From assembly GCA_947650365.1 (NCBI GenBank), contig OX393550.1:118186874-118250873 (forward strand): a stretch of DNA of 64,000 bases, written 5' to 3'. Shown here in pieces: positions 55,701 to 64,000 of this stretch. The position numbers were made by a program, and so were the translations under genes. A model generated the notes under the pieces. It saw nothing but the letters and a program-made list of their open reading frames with translations, was not told where the DNA came from and did not search any database. Position 1 is the first letter of the stretch. Each line of letters starts with the position of its first letter. Source of the stretch: Chamaelirium japonicum (Eukaryota > Streptophyta > Magnoliopsida > Liliales > Melanthiaceae).

Positions 55701-58700
55701 GCCTTTACCTTGAAAAAATTCACCCTTCTAGAATTAGGTGTGGCCTCATCATAAATTGTGCCTCCCATCCTTTTGTTTTTAGCCTTCCTTTTTTCATGAG
55801 GACCATTATACCAAAATCCTTTCTACTTCCTTTCTCTGGATAAGTTTGGCCACAACTTGGCCTAGTTTGGACAAAATTTTCCCACAATAACTACAACTAA
55901 TTTTGAACCTTATGAAAACATTGCTTTAGTTCAGCTCTTTGCCTTATAGTTTGTACCGTAGAGATGAATGCAATTACTTTTATCAAACCTTGCTTCTATC
56001 ACTTCATCTAGACTCTTTCATTGTCTTGGGGAACCTTGGAGAGTTGTGTGATTTTAAACTACATAAACAACAAGGTAGGTCTCCCTGCCCGTCAACCAAC
56101 CTTATAGTTTCTTGGGATGTCTGTCTCTTGCTTTGTTGCCTTGGTCAGATTTTCAGCATCAATCTTAGAGGGTCGACATCAAGTTGACATCCGGACGGAA
56201 AATTCTTATCAATCTTCCCTATAGTTAATACCAATCGTGATAAGATAAATTTGGCTAATGATGAAGATGAACTTTTGAACCTCCATACTTGTGAGCTACT
56301 ACATAAAGATCTATTGAAGTACCAAAATAGAAATAAGTTTGGACGTGTATATATTACTACTATTAGGATCGATGATACGAAGGTCCACTACGCATCATTA
56401 ACTCTCATACTAATTGTGTGATTTATTTCACGTTATGTTCAGAAGTTCATTTTTCCCAGAATAACATTTAGTTTGTCATGTAAACATACATGCCTTCCAA
56501 ATGCTTCTACTTGTGTTGCATATCTGAGCACAATTGTATTGGATTGGGTCTATGAAGAATGGCCTCATTTTCATATCTGAGCACAATTGTATTTGATTGG
56601 GGTTGGGTCTATGAAGAATTGGCTCATTTTTTAATTTTGGGTGCTATTTTATGTTTTTTAAGTAGCTTCTTATGCTAAAAAGTACGATCTCTTCCAAAAA
56701 AAAAAAAAAAAAACTTTAGAGCGTTTACTTGTAATCCTTCTTTAGTCATTCATTACAAGCATCCAATGTCCACTGTCAAGAAGTGATAGGTTGCTCAATC
56801 TGAGAGTTTGGCACTCGTAGAGGTAACTAACTTTGAATCGCAACTTGCTTTCTACTTGAAAGTAGAATAAATCGGTATTAATGTTGATTTGAATTTGAAG
56901 AAGTCATACATTTATTTCATTTATATTCTATCTATTCAAAGGTTTTAAATAATGTTTTCGGTGTCCATGTCGGTTGGCCAAGAAAAGGATTTTTTTGTTT
57001 TTCGATAATTTGTCGGTGGAAAAATTGTAAAATGGAAAGGCAAATTTCAGTGGAAATATTTAGTTTTTCGGTCAAATTTCGGTGTTTTTCGATGAAAATT
57101 TATCTTTTTTCGGTCAGATTTCGATTTTGTTCATTTTATATGAAAAGGATGGAATATTTCAGCAATACTTCAGGATAACGATGACAATAAAATAGTTTCT
57201 ATTATGAAAAAAATCGAAATTGAGGAAAAATGTAATTTCTTACTTATAAAGATGAGCTTTGTTTTGTTAAAAAAGATAAAAATTTTCAGTGAAATTGTTT
57301 AGAAAAAAGACATAATGTCGGATTTCGGTCAAATGTTGATCATTTCAGTCGACATTTCGTTATGTCAGAAGGAAATTTGGTACTATTAAAAATTCGGTCA
57401 ATTTCTATGTCAGACCCTTGAAAAGAAGACATATTTCGGTGATTTCATAGGAAATTTGTCGACATTTGATTCCATGATCTATTCCAAACATTAGAAAGAC
57501 CTAAATTTAGTTCGTGTTGGTCGTAGGAAATTCTCATCCAAATGCAATTCATACAATATTGTATGGTCACAGATCATCATAGCTGTTGTTATATGTACAT
57601 GCATTTCTTTAACTATTTGACTCGTCTTAATTAATAAAAAGAAAATATGATAATACTTAGATCTAGCTGATAATATGTTTATCCACATTCCGCCTGGTGG
57701 CTGATTTAGCATGCAATACTCCCTTAAGACTAGTGGTATTCAGGAAACTAGAATCTCTCTTTCAAAACCATCATGCTGTTTTCCCAATCTTGAGGGATAT
57801 AAATAATGTGCTGATCCTATTTTCTTAAATTGGACACTTAAAGCATATCTTCTAGGAAGCATGCTTCACATACCAAACTTTTCCTTAGACATTTGAGAAA
57901 AATATTCCTTCTTATTTTCCCATAGCTTGGAAGCTCATGCACAAGGATAGGCCAGAAAAATATCCAAAAGAACAGGAGAACAATTGAAAACCAGTTTTGT
58001 AATGATTTTACTTTAGTACACTTCTCGGGGGTAGTTCTACAGTCTAATTTTCCGTTTCTTTTTGTTTTTTGGGTGATTAAGCATTGGCAAGGTGTTAGAT
58101 CCTATTTAACCAACCTTAAGAGGTTGTGGATTCTGTTTCACTTGCACATTTCAGGACCTTTTCATAAAGTGCTAACATGCTTAATAGTCCTGCTCTCTGG
58201 AATTTTAAAGAAATTTTCTTTGCAAACTATAAAATGTAAGGGAAACATTTGCATGGACTTTTGGTGTTCATATATAAGAATTTTTTGATTGGTTTCATGA
58301 TAACATGAATTGGAAGTGGATTTTATATTCTTCTCTCTCATTTTTAGTTCTCACTTCTCACTCTTTGTTTCTTTCCTCCATTCCCAGCCCGATTCCATAA
58401 ATCTGGTAGAAAGTGAACAATGTCAATTCTTCAGTTTTTTGCGTCTTTTATGAGGCAAGTATTTTTCTGATCTAGTTTGTTTTGACAGACACAATTGATC
58501 TGCTAAATGTTAGCTTCGATGGTCATCTTGCTCCAGATAGGATTTCAGCAAGGGCAGGGGTACGAGAACTACAAAGGATTGCTCCATTTAGAAGGTACCA
58601 GTGCATCTTGATTTGAAATTACATCTCCATCCTGTTCCCCTAGTCTTGTATTTATTAATGCTTGCATATCACTAGCTTTAATTTATCAATTTTACAGGTT

Positions 58701-58972
58701 TGGAGCTTCTTTATTTTCTGTGGATATGTATGCGTACAATCATCACACTATTTGATTTCCTTGTTCCCAAAAATGTCGAGAAAAGAAAAGTTTATGAGCT
58801 TTTTTAACCATCTGCATATTTTGTCTCATAATATGTATATTTTTTGTGCATGTTCTATCTAAGATGGGATGATTACATCCACAAAAAATCAGCTCATTCT
58901 AAACCCTCTAGGACATCAAATCAAATCGATGGCAAAAAACGATGGCAAAAATTTAAGGCATAGGATCCCGAC

Positions 58973-59046
<74 letters not shown>

Positions 59047-60780
59047 GAGAACACATTCTTGGTAGCTAACCTTTATTTCATAGTAACAAAGTTAAAATTG
59101 GAATCAATTTGCCAACAGCCGAAGTTCATAATTAGGTAATAGCTTGGGATAAAGTCATAAAAGTCAAAGAATAGTGGCCACAGACAAAATTTAGGAAGAG
59201 GGAAATAGTTTAAGAATATTGGGAACAACTTAGATAAATAGGTAGACTTTAACAATATTTAAAAAATCGCTTCCTGGAAATTTAATGAACCTATGACAAA
59301 AGGCAAAAGATTGTGAAGTATTCCCACATTACCATAAAAGTTCAAAAGTAGAAAACAATTGTTTTTTTAGGATAAATTTGAAAAAAATCTTTCAAGAAAA
59401 ATACAAGAACAAGTGGAGATGTTTGTGATAATTCTGAGACTTTTGTTACTAGGATCATTTCTTTCTTCTCATATTATGATTTTGTGCATGGATTGTGTCT
59501 ATTCTCTGTACGAACATACACCTCTTTTTTTGGAAGGTTCAAACATGCACCTCTAATATGATGTGTTGCTCATTGTGTCATTTGTGTGTCATTGTTACTG
59601 TGTGTCGCTCTAGCATGGTATCTTGCTCGTTTGTCTCATGTTTACTCTATGCCCTATGGAGAACAATTTATGCATATTTCGCTTTACGTCTAAAACAATG
59701 CTTAATTTACAGCCCTCTTCTCGTATTGTACATTTGTTAATTTTTTTTGTTTCCATTAATTGTTCCTTTCTTTCATTGAAAAATCGTAATCTATGTTCAC
59801 GGAAGTTTTAATCAGTGACTTCTTTAGTTAAACAGGTGGCGGCTTGTGGAGATTGATGCTAAGTTGTGCAATTTAACTTGGGAAATCAAGCATTTAATGT
59901 CGCTTATACATCCTGCAAAGACCTACATGGTATGAGCTATGCTATCTTGATTTTCTTCCGAGAGCATGCCTCCTTTATTGCATAAAACGTTTTGTGTGAG
60001 AGGACAAAGTGAAGCATCGATGCTTTTTTTCTATTGAAAGTTCTTTTTATTTTTTCTGATACTGTAGTAAAATCTGGAGACAGTCTGAACTACAATAGAA
60101 AGATACCTACCTTATAGTTTCTTTTTTAGTTCCCACGTATTCATCATAGATTCTTTTTATTTTTTATTTATGTTTCAATTTTTACTGCAATGCAATATAC
60201 TCTTATTAGATCTTAATCTTTGGTCATTTCTTTCCTCACAATGGATAACATTCGGTTGAATCTTTATCTTTTACATGAGCAAAAGCATTGTAGAACTTCT
60301 CTTGAATTGGTGAGCATTCTGCAATACCTTAAACTCTTGTACATAGGAAATCTCAAACATTAACTATATATTATCAATATATTGAATCACTAGGACTAAT
60401 TTAACCATTCATATGTAATTGACTAGTTTAGTTCAAGACACACGTAAGTCAGTGTGAAGTCCCTTTTTGTACATATTGTAAAGACGACGAATGTCATTTG
60501 CATTGATATATTGTCTTAATACACTCTACTATTTAGTAATCCCTCGAGTTTTAGCACAACCCTGATCTAAGATATTGACGCAGGATCTAAACATTGGTTT
60601 AGCATTATGGTTGGCCGCTGGTGGAGATGGTTGGGTATCCGGAGAGATTTGTTATAATGGTCAAGAAGACTGCAGGCGTTATAAATACAAATCAACAGCC
60701 AGAATTCTCCTAGTTGGATCAGGTGCTGATGAGCAGTGTGCTGGCTATAGCAGGCATAGGACAAAATATCGATTGGGAGG
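39430..60780 (+). CDS. ASNSD1: Asparagine synthetase domain-containing protein 1 (ASNSD1-like), exons 1-11, incomplete at 3' end
   Basis: The exons are 39430-39525, 41114-41237, 41361-41579, 42426-42619, 42733-42868, 43367-43789, 43861-43943, 52515-52629, 58489-58594, 59836-59929 and 60584-60780. All introns are GT-AG, and phases agree through 595 codons. The product starts MCGI, so Cys2 is the class II glutaminase nucleophile. It then shows RRGPDS (49-54), LGATLQLRG (119-127), YNGEIFGG (about 145-152), LWFGRDAFGRRSLL (about 217-230) and ELPCGIYSIH. The ATP-binding PP-loop SGGLDS is at 444-449 in exon 8 and GSGADEQCAGYSRHR at about 575-589 in exon 11. The layout matches ASNSD1 rather than classical asparagine synthetase; its biochemical role is poorly known. 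The C-terminal exons must lie past 64000. Intron 2 (123 nt) is needed because exon 2 otherwise hits TAA. The splice joins are inferred by eye. Confidence 0.88.
39526..41113 (+). other. ASNSD1 intron 1 with a tandem duplication
   Basis: It holds the 39681-39832 copy of the 36632 repeat. Two diverged tandem units follow (40113-40415 and 40416-40791), sharing TCTATTTCATATGGTTAGGG, CCGAAACATACAACA and CTCATTAGATGGAGAGG-like ends. The second unit carries a long GA microsatellite. Confidence 0.7.
40662..40738. repeat. GA microsatellite
   Basis: About 38 uninterrupted GA units in ASNSD1 intron 1. The first tandem unit has only a short GA patch at the equivalent place. Confidence 0.95.
44394..44720 (+). 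mobile_element. LINE (RTE-like) endonuclease remnant
   Basis: Translated pieces match the start of a LINE apurinic endonuclease: TTWNIETLTRKNRKLVDTR, then NEIGDEYKFLYA, NGVVVLENKVMND and LVDVKRISDDF in shifting frames. Stops and shifts show it is dead. Upstream 44090-44390 may be its 5' region. Clade assignment (RTE-like) is tentative. Confidence 0.6.
45419..45547 (-). repeat. copia-2 3' LTR
   Basis: 129 bp. On the plus strand it begins TGTTAGGAGACG and ends TTTACATTAACA. It differs from the other LTR by one visible base (GACCCATT versus GATCCATT). Confidence 0.95.
45561..49619 (-). CDS. copia-2 gag-pol polyprotein, 1352 aa, lacking most of the integrase core
   Basis: One unbroken frame covers gag (1-260), zinc knuckle CHYCKEPGHMKREC (261-274), protease motif DSG (382-384), pre-integrase HRRLGH (about 514) with CTGC (545-548), the first integrase Asp (about 574, HSDIWGP), a poly-Pro linker (719-748), reverse transcriptase with YVDD (1038-1041) and RNase H (DADWAGD near 1202, STEAEYRA near 1241). 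Residue 612 joins 613 where copia-1 has about 112 more codons. That missing part holds the second Asp and the Glu of D-35-E. The frame is kept, so a polyprotein could be made, but its integrase should be inactive; movement would need integrase from another copy. Confidence 0.92.
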   Translation of the reverse strand: MASPAVPSVVAISPPLKAVAFQLSSAGDWPDWSLTVEADLSSRDLWGHITGEDTPPTDYSGSSSVSSSAASSAATATTATTVAALTWRRHDQAIRAYLLASVARPLLAPIGRLPTARAMWEYLRDRFLPREGARRHQLICDSQSARQGERTVQDFFSQMSAYWHELDSLIPERCACPRSRDFQRFLDEGHLHQFLAALRPEFALIAAQLLHREPLPRLEDALLALVDEETRLQTQGARPPPLAPSSDTVLAAGFSDEAVFCHYCKEPGHMKRECPTRPPRNPRWGPDERSPRWSSTSRDDRRGGRGGRGRGRGSSSFRHFGGAAATVEASMLPTATTAPSPSEPDRLQRLEELLLRHLASTGSTTAHGLSATSGTTAPWIFDSGASCHLTFDSTVLTDCSPTTTYQEVRTADGTLVPIPQCGSITTTSDPSGRLTLSHVHHAPRLNINLISISSLCDSGLTVTFTPSVCVVQDSRTGQRIGLGRRAGGLYQLDHLHVSSVASVMSVTSDADLWHRRLGHISSDRLKSVFRSGALGRASFSPLSVCTGCRLAKHLALPFSASTSQSVALFDLVHSDIWGPAPVASLSGYMYYVCFIDDYSRCTWVYLMRHRSETPDYSLLRTFGCTCFVLLPPHERTKLSARSVRCVHLGLSREHKGYRCYDPLARRIRVSRHVSFVEDVPYFAPESRDLSLPTSSSSLPSSHLHIPVLPPVSVATSTPTPPPPPPPQSPSPPPPPPPPPQSPTPPPPPPITRVYVRRSAAFPPESVLTGTPSPDDVAPSSPVVDPAPVRRYPAREHHPPARYDYSPDRFGYSVSPSDSPDSSGYSVSVSYSPSFQAFLTAIHTHREPRSYREAALHPEWRQAMSVELEAFQRTQTWELVPCPSGVVPVSCKWIFKVKTRPDGSIERHKARLVARGFSQEYGIDYEETFAPVARMTTVRTLLAVAAARGWPLHQMDVTNAFLHGDLSEEVYMAPPPGTSVPPGHVCRLRRAIYGLKQAPRAWFERFRSAVLAAGFVERHSDYALFTRSSSQGIAVLLLYVDDMIITGDDSATIVSLQRHLQSQFEMKDLGSLRYFLGLEIARSSRGLLVSQQKYISDILADAALTDTRTADTPMELNLKLLATDGEPLQDVSRYQRLVGMLVYLTMTRPDIAHAVGIVSQFVQAPRSVHHAAVLRIIRYLRGTITRSLLFPSTSPLVLRAYSDADWAGDADTRRSTTGYCVFLGDSLISWRSKKQESVARSSTEAEYRAMASTTAEIVWLCRLLLDLGVVISGPTPLFCDNRSAIQIASNPVFHERTKHIEVDCHYVRQAFIDHTISLPFIPLSEQTADFLTKPLMTARIRHFLGKLSVHDPP
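49620..50041 (-). repeat. copia-2 leader: pyrimidine-rich tandem repeat
   Basis: It is degenerate repeats on the minus strand (words CCGGCAGCCC, CCCTCTCCCCTGC), about 110 bp per larger unit. It is open for translation as a Pro-rich frame running from the LTR side and ending at 49571 inside gag in another frame, as in copia-1. Confidence 0.8.
50042..50053 (-). other. copia-2 primer binding site
   Basis: GCTCTGATACCA on the plus strand, exact complement of the tRNA-Met primer site, directly next to the LTR. Confidence 0.95.
50054..50182 (-). repeat. copia-2 5' LTR
   Basis: 129 bp, matching 45419-45547 apart from one base. The duplicated target TGGTT follows at 50183-50187. Confidence 0.95.
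50424..50650 (+). pseudogene. Diverged 26S rRNA gene fragment
   Basis: About 227 bases match the conserved core of plant 26S rRNA in order: GATGAACCGG, TGCCCAACTGCGCGC, ACCTAGAACCCAC, GGGTGTTGGTCGATTAAGA, AGCAGGACGGTG, GAAATCCGCTAA, CTGCCGAATCAA, CTGAAG-GCGCGA and CACACCCGGCCATC. Scattered substitutions and small indels show that it is not functional. It lies in ASNSD1 intron 7 just after the old Copia remnant. Confidence 0.9.
52918..53121 (-). mobile_element. Ty3/gypsy protease-RT linker remnant
   Basis: A 67-codon minus frame reads IPLEVCNLLLVRHWKFDT, then GRANTYSFIKNGRQITL. This matches the conserved LLLGRPWQFD ... GRxNxYSF segment between protease and reverse transcriptase of plant gypsy elements. 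No flanking gypsy domains were found. Confidence 0.7.
53317..57476. repeat. Long inverted repeat, arms about 470-540 bp, 3.1-kb spacer
   Basis: Arm 53317-53784 is the diverged reverse complement of 56937-57476. Shared words include CATGGAATCAAATGT, AAATCACCGAAATATGTCTT, AACAAAACAAAGCTCATCTTT and CATGTCGG/CCGACATG. The AT-rich arms repeat TTTCGGT and have no coding capacity. They may be one element with long inverted ends, or two copies inserted in opposite orientation. Confidence 0.75.
55932..56245 (+). repeat. Interspersed repeat, copy 1 (intron 8)
   Basis: It shares in order CAGCTCTTTG, TAGATGAATGCAATT-like, TTCATCTAGACTCTTTCAT, CAACAAGGTAGGTCTCC and TTCTTATCAAT with 60868-61198. Class unknown. 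Confidence 0.7.
58816..58925. mobile_element. Hairpin MITE, partial copy
   Basis: The right half CACAAAAAATCAGCTCATTC with CTCTAGGACATCAAA matches the hairpin family at 61771-62872. A weaker left half (ATATTTTTTGTGCATG) precedes it. It is followed by GGATCCCGACCC and a TA tract. Confidence 0.65.
58974..59045. repeat. TA microsatellite
   Basis: About 34 TA units in ASNSD1 intron 9, directly after a hairpin MITE. Confidence 0.97.
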
Positions 60781-60867
60781 GTATGCTTTGACTTGTGATG
60801 AGAGTTGTGCTTGTTGAGTTTCATTTCTTGTTATTGTGCATGTGTTACTAGGAATGTTGTTACATTT

Positions 60868-61198
60868 CAGCTCTTTGGGCTATAAATTGTGCTACATAGA
60901 TGAATGCAATTCCCTATATCCAATCTTACCTTCTACCCTCTTCATCTAGACTCTTTCATAGTCTAGGCCGGAGAACCTTGAAGGGTTGCTCATTGGTTGC
61001 ATGAGCTTTAACTGTGTAACCAACAAGGTAGGTCTCCTTACCCGCCAATTGCCTTTAGTTTTCTTGGTCTGCCTCTCTCTTGCCAAGTTGCCTTGGTTTA
61101 GTTTTTCGCACCAACTTAGAGGGTTGATGCCATTTTAAGAGTCGGTTGGAACGTTCTTATCAATATTTAATAGTCAACCCTATATTGATGGGATGATA
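60868..61198 (+). repeat. Interspersed repeat, copy 2 (intron 11)
   Basis: Diverged direct copy of 55932-56245, about 4.9 kb downstream. Confidence 0.7.
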
Positions 61199-61770
61199 CA
61201 TGAATGATGATGTCGTGCATGTATTTCCCTTCTACATTGATCAGAAAGCTAGTGTCCTATGAAACACACAAATATGGCATTGGTATGGTCCACAAGACTG
61301 ACAACATTCGTGAATTCTCTTACTTTTCTCATATTCTTCCGTGAATCATGTAGGGAAATTCAGTGTTTAAAACTCGACGAGTCGACTGGACTGGACTGAA
61401 TTTCGAGTCGAGTCAGCTGAAAAGTCAGCATAGTCAGTACTCAGCTAGCGACTTGGGTGATTTGGGCGAGTCGGGCTGAGTTTTCGAGTCACTCGACTCG
61501 ACCCGAGTTGTGACCGTGTATATTTTAGGTAAAATTTGATGATTAACTTGGTGGATGTTGTTTATATTTTTGTGTTGTAGTTACTACCTACATGATTAAT
61601 GGATAATAGTTTATATCTAATTGGATGGTCGCTTCCATATCATGCCAAATACTAGGTAACATAATAAAGTAATTAGAACCTCTTATCCATAGGTGCATAT
61701 GTAAATTGTCATTTTAGTTACATATATTTCAGATTAACGGTTACAACGGGCGTTCGATAAAACTTTTAAC

Positions 61771-61936
61771 ATTTGATGCCTCTAGGAGTTTTAGAATGTG
61801 TTGATTTTTTGTGGGTGTTCTATCTAAGACAAGGTGCTTATGCTCACAAAAAATCAGCACATTCTAAAACTCCTAAGGGCTTCAAATTGGTGGATGCTCA
61901 TTTTGCCAAAATAGGCTAGCAGCTCATTTCCCGTTT

Positions 61937-62015
<79 letters not shown>

Positions 62016-62872
62016 AATGCGGTAAATGTGGTAATCTAATTTAGATGCACCTATAGGTTTTGGAATGTGCTGATTTTTTGTGGATGTGTTGTCCATGCCA
62101 TGTATAGAACATGCACAAAAAATCAGCACCTTTCAAATCCTATAGGTGCATCAAAATTGAAATGATTCAAATAGACGGTCGACAAAAGTCCTTTCAAATT
62201 TGATGCACCTGTAGGTTTTGGAATGTGTTGATTTTTTGTACATGTTCTATCTATGGCATGGATAACACATCCACAAAAAATCAGCACATTCCAAAATCTA
62301 TAGGTGCATCTAAATTGGATTACCACATGCCGCATTTAATCATTCCTCTCTCTCTCTCGTTGACAACCCGTTGACAACCCATCATTTGAAGGGGCTAGAG
62401 GTTTTAGAATTTGCTGATTTTAATGTGTTGATTTTTTGTACATGTTCTATCTATGGCATTATCTATGGTATGGATAACACATCCACAAAAAATCAGCACA
62501 TTCCAAAATCTATAGGTGCATCTAAATTGGATTACCACATGCCGCATTCAATCATTCCTCTCTCTCTCTCTCTTGTTGACAACCCGTTGACAACCCATCA
62601 TTTGAAGGGGCTAGAGGTTTTAGAATTTGCTGATTTTTTGTGAGGATGATCACTATGGCAAGTTGATCTTCCTCACAAAAAATCAACAAATTCTGAAACC
62701 TCTAAGGGCGCCAAATGTTAGAAGGTTTTCTTAACCGTCTATTTGATCCATTAATTTGAATAACACATTTGATGCCCTTATAAGTTTCAGAATTTGTTGA
62801 TTTTTTGTGAGGATGATCAACTTGCCATGATGATAATCCTCACAAAAAATCAGCAAATTCGGAAACCTCTAT
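61771..62872. mobile_element. Cluster of about six hairpin MITEs
   Basis: Near-palindromic units of about 115 bp lie at 61771-61888, 62039-62156, 62197-62316, about 62380-62526 (rearranged), 62599-62717 and 62766-62872. Each has an arm with TTTGATGC, then GAATKTGYTGATTTTTTGTG, a 25-45 base loop, and the complementary arm with CACAAAAAATCAGC. A segment of about 205 bp (62222-62422) is tandemly repeated at 62424-62636 and made the rearranged unit. TA tracts bound the main cluster. Confidence 0.85.
61938..62012. repeat. TA microsatellite
   Basis: About 36 TA units in ASNSD1 intron 11, between the first and second hairpin units. Confidence 0.97.
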
Positions 62873-62945
62873 CCAACGATTGAAGCGAGTTGTAAGCAGG
62901 TTGTAAATTTACCTCCCATTTTGGATTGTCAACGGATCCCAGCCC

Positions 62946-62947
<2 letters not shown>

Positions 62948-62988
<41 letters not shown>
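62948..62988. repeat. TA microsatellite
   Basis: About 20 TA units directly after GGATCCCAGCCCCCA, similar to the sequence before the 58974 tract. Confidence 0.97.
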
Positions 62989-62991
<3 letters not shown>

Positions 62992-64000
62992 TTTTTTTAG
63001 TTCTAGGTGTAACTTCTTGGACAAGTTTTGACCGAGTTTTGAGTTTGATTCTACTCAGGAGTTCTCGAGTCAAGTTGAGTCGAGTTTTCGGGGTTTAAAA
63101 CATTGGGAAACTACATCTCAATGTTATTCCGGAAATTCAGTGCCTGGAACTTCCTTGAAATATACTTTAGCATAACCTTTGTATTTAGATGACTGCATTT
63201 TGGTTTTCTCAATTTGAAGAACCTGTTAGTGCGGGTGCACTATTTCAAGTTCCGCCCACTGATGGTTTTTTTTATTGACATAACTTGAATAGCTCTTAGC
63301 TATCCTCTTAGGTAAAGTAATACCATTAAAAATGGTATCTGTACATTGTTGCCATGTTCGTATTCAGTTTTGCTATCTCAAATCCTTACATAGTTTCACA
63401 CTCTTTAAGGGTATGTTTGTTAGGTTGCAACTGCAAATGTTATGTATATGGAGTCCTTTGCTGCAGATTGTGCTACCTTTTGTTTGTTTGGATGTAGGTG
63501 GGTAGAAATACAAGAAGCCATATTCAATTGTTTGATGTAGCTATGATGAACCATCACTCATGTTTTGAAAATGATGAGATTATCGCTTCATCACCTCCGT
63601 GCCCCAACGCACCCACCAAGCCCACCACCACTTGACTGCCGCTGCACTGACCAAAACCACCTCACCCCAGGGCCACCAGTCGCCCGTAATGGCACCTACC
63701 ACCACCTCCTTGTTGCCACTCACCACCACACCACCCAATGCGAGCTGCTCGCTCGCCTGTAATGCTCACCACGGGCACCAATCACTCTTGCCTGACCGCA
63801 GTCGATGCCACCACCAATGTTGTTGCCGCCACCCTCCTTTGGACCTGATATGTATGGGGAGTGACGAATTTGTTGACGGTTTTGGTGAATAAAAAGTTTG
63901 TTTTCAACCTTTCCTGAATTTTCGGCCTATTTGTTTAAAAGATGATCTTTTCTTCCCAGTTCTCTTATCTTCATGGAGCAATGAATAGATCCATGTCTAG
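62989..64000 (+). other. ASNSD1 intron 11 continuing to the window edge
   Basis: The next ASNSD1 exon, expected to begin by completing a Gly codon and to carry the conserved C-terminal synthetase segment, was not found before 64000. A CCACCA-rich patch lies at 63595-63840 with two chance frames. Nothing else was recognised. Confidence 0.45.

Larger units (their letters stand above)
52630..58488 (+). other. ASNSD1 intron 8, about 5.9 kb
   Basis: It starts GTAAGT and ends TTTGACAG. It contains a gypsy remnant, a long inverted repeat and one copy of a repeat shared with intron 11. The plus frame at 54804-55073 has no recognised domain. The remaining AT-rich sequence shows nothing. Confidence 0.75.

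Noticed and set aside
61771-62872. CRISPR-like or rRNA-like structured repeats
   Set aside because: The units are palindromic with variable spacing and no uniform spacers, in plant intron sequence; MITE hairpins fit better.
63565-63892. ORFs rich in His, Thr and Pro near the right edge
   Set aside because: CCACCA-type low-complexity sequence inside ASNSD1 intron 11; no link to the expected next exon.

Overview
This is nuclear DNA of a flowering plant. It has spliceosomal introns, two plant-type genes, Copia and Ty3/gypsy retrotransposons primed by initiator tRNA-Met, hAT-type MITEs and Helitrons. No bacterial gene, operon, CRISPR array or tRNA was seen. The species cannot be named from the sequence.

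Two host genes were found, and both run off what can be seen. (1) On the minus strand, 11793 down to 9954, are the first three exons of a secreted glycerophosphodiester phosphodiesterase (GDPD6-like). It has a 13-nt first coding exon, a CCG-rich 5' UTR and a TATA box; the 3' exons were not found in the window. (2) On the plus strand, 39430 to the right edge, are eleven exons of an asparagine-synthetase-domain protein (ASNSD1 type), with all splice phases consistent. Its last exons lie beyond base 64000. Its introns are swollen by transposons; intron 7 is about 8.6 kb.

Layout. 1-1.4 kb: nothing recognised. 1.4-9.8 kb: decayed Ty3/gypsy remnants broken by a hAT MITE, a complete but frameshifted Copia element (copia-1, 2401-7588) and a second MITE. 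9.9-12 kb: GDPD with two MITEs in its introns. 12.8-15.1 kb: an inverted-repeat element enclosing a GC-rich minisatellite. 16.25-34.7 kb: a deep nest in which a hAT-like element holds three head-to-tail Helitrons; one Helitron holds an outer Copia remnant; its LTR holds a second Copia (19544-29334) and its leader holds a hAT MITE. Target-site duplications support most levels. 34.7-39.4 kb: MITEs and unrecognised DNA. 39.4-64 kb: the ASNSD1 gene, with a LINE remnant, an older Copia split by copia-2 (45419-50182), a 26S rDNA fragment, gypsy debris, a long inverted repeat and a cluster of hairpin elements next to TA microsatellites.

The two genes are unrelated in function; the rest is a record of transposition. 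The most notable points are the nest with its internal proof of insertion order, and two close Copia copies damaged in complementary ways. Copia-1 keeps the integrase D-35-E residues but has broken frames; copia-2 keeps one 1352-residue frame but has lost the second D and the E. I found no convincing new biological system.
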